Source: Methanobacteriota archaeon (GTDB lineage Archaea; Thermoplasmatota; Poseidoniia; Poseidoniales; Thalassarchaeaceae). From it: 6,927 nt of DNA. Below the pieces are notes generated by a model that was not told where the DNA came from, made no database searches, and saw only the letters and a program-made list of their open reading frames with translations. Made by a program: the position numbers and the translations under genes. Location of the stretch: positions 12,330-19,256 of the forward strand of contig PAYF01000028.1 in NCBI GenBank assembly GCA_002714745.1. The letters are read 5' to 3'. Of this stretch, positions 5,731 to 6,927 are shown piece after piece; positions within the stretch are counted from its first letter, which is position 1, and each line of letters starts with the position of its first letter.

Positions 5731-6927
5731 GCTCGCACCTCCTCTATTGCAGCTACTATTGCTTCAGCACCATCTGCAAGTGTGCCTACAGTCGTGACTT
5801 CTAGCGAACTCTCCTCCAGCACGCCCCTTCCTTCGACGTGGTTGGTGCCAGAGAACCTGACAACCAGTGGAACGGAAAGTCCGACCTCTCTGGATGCGTC
5901 GATTATGCTTCTAGCCACCATATCACAGCGAATGATTCCGCCGAAGATGTTCACTAGTATTCCTTCGACGTGGGGGTCCTCGAGGATTATTCCGAAGGCG
6001 GTTGTGATTGACTCCTTGTTCGCTCCTCCTCCGATGTCAAGGAAGTTTGCAGGCTCACCTCCGTACAGTTTGATGACGTCCATCGAAGCCATTGCCAATC
6101 CCGCACCGTTGACTAGACAACCGATATTTCCCTCCAACTTGACGTACGACAGGCCGGATTTATTGGCCCTGACCTCAACTTCCTCCTCTTCAGACATATC
6201 TCTCATTTCTGCCCTCCAAGGATGCCTGAATGAGGCATTGTCATCGAAACTGACCTTGGAGTCTAGTGCAATCATCGAGCCATCACTGGATCTGACCAGA
6301 GGATTGATCTCAATCATCGAACAGTCCCTGCTGACGAACATGGAAACCAGACGCCCAAGCATATCTGTGAATGAGTCCTGCGATACACCCGTGAGCCCGA
6401 GAGATGCCGCCATAGTGCTGGCAGCTCCAGAAGGTAGTTGCCCAGATGAGTCGGCCCAAGCCTTGTGAATGGCCTCAGGCGTCTTCTCTGCAACCTCCTC
6501 AATGTCCATTCCGCCTTCGGTTGAAGCCATCACTAGGATGGCATCCTCCTCGCGGTCGACGAGGATGGCGAGATAATACTCATGCGCGATTTCGCAACCA
6601 GCCTCGATGTATAGGTTGTTCACCATCTTCCCTTCCGGGCCGGACTGCTTGGTGACCAAAACATTCCCTAGGATGTTCTTGGCGTAGGTCTCAACCTCTT
6701 CGCGCGAAAAGGCGATCTTGACTCCGCCCTTCATCATCAAATCGCCCGTGTCCGGGCAGTAGAGGCTCCCTTTGCCCCTCCCGCCCGCGTGTATCTGACT
6801 CTTGACAGCGACAACCTTGCTTCCCAGAGTATCGTAGGCTTCTAGAGCCTGTTCCACAGTGGTACAGTGAACACCGTCTTGCACGGCCACACCCTCTTCT
6901 TTGAACAGTGCTTTACCTTGGTACTCG
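5727..6927 (-). CDS. sucC: Succinyl-CoA synthetase (ADP/GDP-forming), beta subunit; 5' end off the window
   Basis: This is the ATP-grasp subunit that binds the nucleotide and succinate and pairs with SucD. The frame stays open to the right edge: 399 residues are visible, starting EYQGKALF. SucC proteins begin M-x-L-H-EYQ, and the single leftover base at the edge (C) fits the last base of that His codon, so only about four residues are missing and the GTG at 6890 is not the start. Counting visible residues, the ATP-grasp domain has [13 protein letters not shown] (about 41-53), [15 protein letters not shown] (about 106-120) and STEGG (about 135-139). Mg ligands are expected at N208 (EINPLV) and D222. 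The CoA-ligase domain has NGAGLAM (about 273-279), [14 protein letters not shown] (289-302), [10 protein letters not shown] (326-335) and VVRFSGTN (355-362). All are intact. ADP versus GDP preference cannot be read reliably. It ends in TGA, shared with the sucD start. Confidence 0.97.
   Translation of the reverse strand, partial: EYQGKALFKEEGVAVQDGVHCTTVEQALEAYDTLGSKVVAVKSQIHAGGRGKGSLYCPDTGDLMMKGGVKIAFSREEVETYAKNILGNVLVTKQSGPEGKMVNNLYIEAGCEIAHEYYLAILVDREEDAILVMASTEGGMDIEEVAEKTPEAIHKAWADSSGQLPSGAASTMAASLGLTGVSQDSFTDMLGRLVSMFVSRDCSMIEINPLVRSSDGSMIALDSKVSFDDNASFRHPWRAEMRDMSEEEEVEVRANKSGLSYVKLEGNIGCLVNGAGLAMASMDVIKLYGGEPANFLDIGGGANKESITTAFGIILEDPHVEGILVNIFGGIIRCDMVARSIIDASREVGLSVPLVVRFSGTNHVEGRGVLEESSLEVTTVGTLADGAEAIVAAIEEVRA
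5736..5744 (-). promoter_or_regulatory. Strong Shine-Dalgarno for sucD (GAGGAGGTG)
   Basis: On the minus strand GAGGAGGTG lies five bases upstream of the TTG start of sucD, inside the last codons of sucC. It is a near-perfect complement to the usual 3' end of 16S rRNA (CACCTCC). It decides in favour of the unusual TTG start and suggests SD-driven or coupled initiation at the sucC-sucD overlap. Confidence 0.85.

Noticed and set aside
5782..6468. 228-codon open frame on the plus strand opposite sucC
   Set aside because: It lies wholly antisense to a strongly conserved sucC, its translation is Ser/Pro/Thr-rich as expected of a shadow frame, and no domain is recognisable.
6888..6890. GTG at 6890 as the start of sucC
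   Set aside because: The frame continues upstream with EYQGKALF, the conserved SucC N-terminus, so the true start is just beyond the window.

Overview
The window most likely comes from a mesophilic archaeon. All six genes are on the minus strand, so they read from the right edge to the left edge. The clearest taxonomic marker is a full-length ABCE1/Rli1 ribosome-recycling ATPase, a protein of archaea and eukaryotes only. The intronless, tightly packed layout with Shine-Dalgarno-like sites excludes a eukaryote. A bacterial-type GrpE is also present, as in archaea that acquired the Hsp70 system (many mesophilic Euryarchaeota, Thermoplasmatota and Nitrososphaeria). Balanced base composition, moderately acidic proteins and non-ATG starts (TTG, GTG) would fit a marine Thermoplasmatota-type lineage such as Poseidoniales (Marine Group II). 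That placement is inference from gene content, not a phylogenetic result.

Layout in transcription order: sucC (5727-6927, start just off the right edge) and sucD (4801-5730) encode succinyl-CoA synthetase, with a 4-base stop/start overlap. After 34 bases comes a squalene-synthase-like enzyme (3744-4766). After about 99 bases comes a second, quite different enzyme of the same superfamily, resembling phytoene synthase/HpnD (2391-3644). After 67 bases comes ABCE1 (554-2323), and after 43 bases grpE (4-510). No intergenic gap exceeds 100 bases. I found no RNA gene, mobile element, CRISPR array or convincing terminator or archaeal TATA box inside the window, so much of the block may be co-transcribed from a promoter beyond the right edge.

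Functionally the block joins central metabolism (succinyl-CoA to succinate with NTP formation), C30/C40 isoprenoid formation (two head-to-head prenyl synthases), translation termination/recycling (ABCE1) and protein folding (GrpE). dnaK/dnaJ may lie beyond the left edge, but this cannot be seen.

The most striking observation is in ABCE1. Both ATPase domains are well preserved, but the N-terminal iron-sulfur domain has lost four of the eight classical cluster cysteines in a gap-free alignment, while carrying three cysteines at other places. Secondary points are two diverged prenyl synthases side by side in an archaeon, a ~90-residue N-terminal extension on one of them, and a 10-base inverted repeat whose downstream arm covers that gene's start codon.
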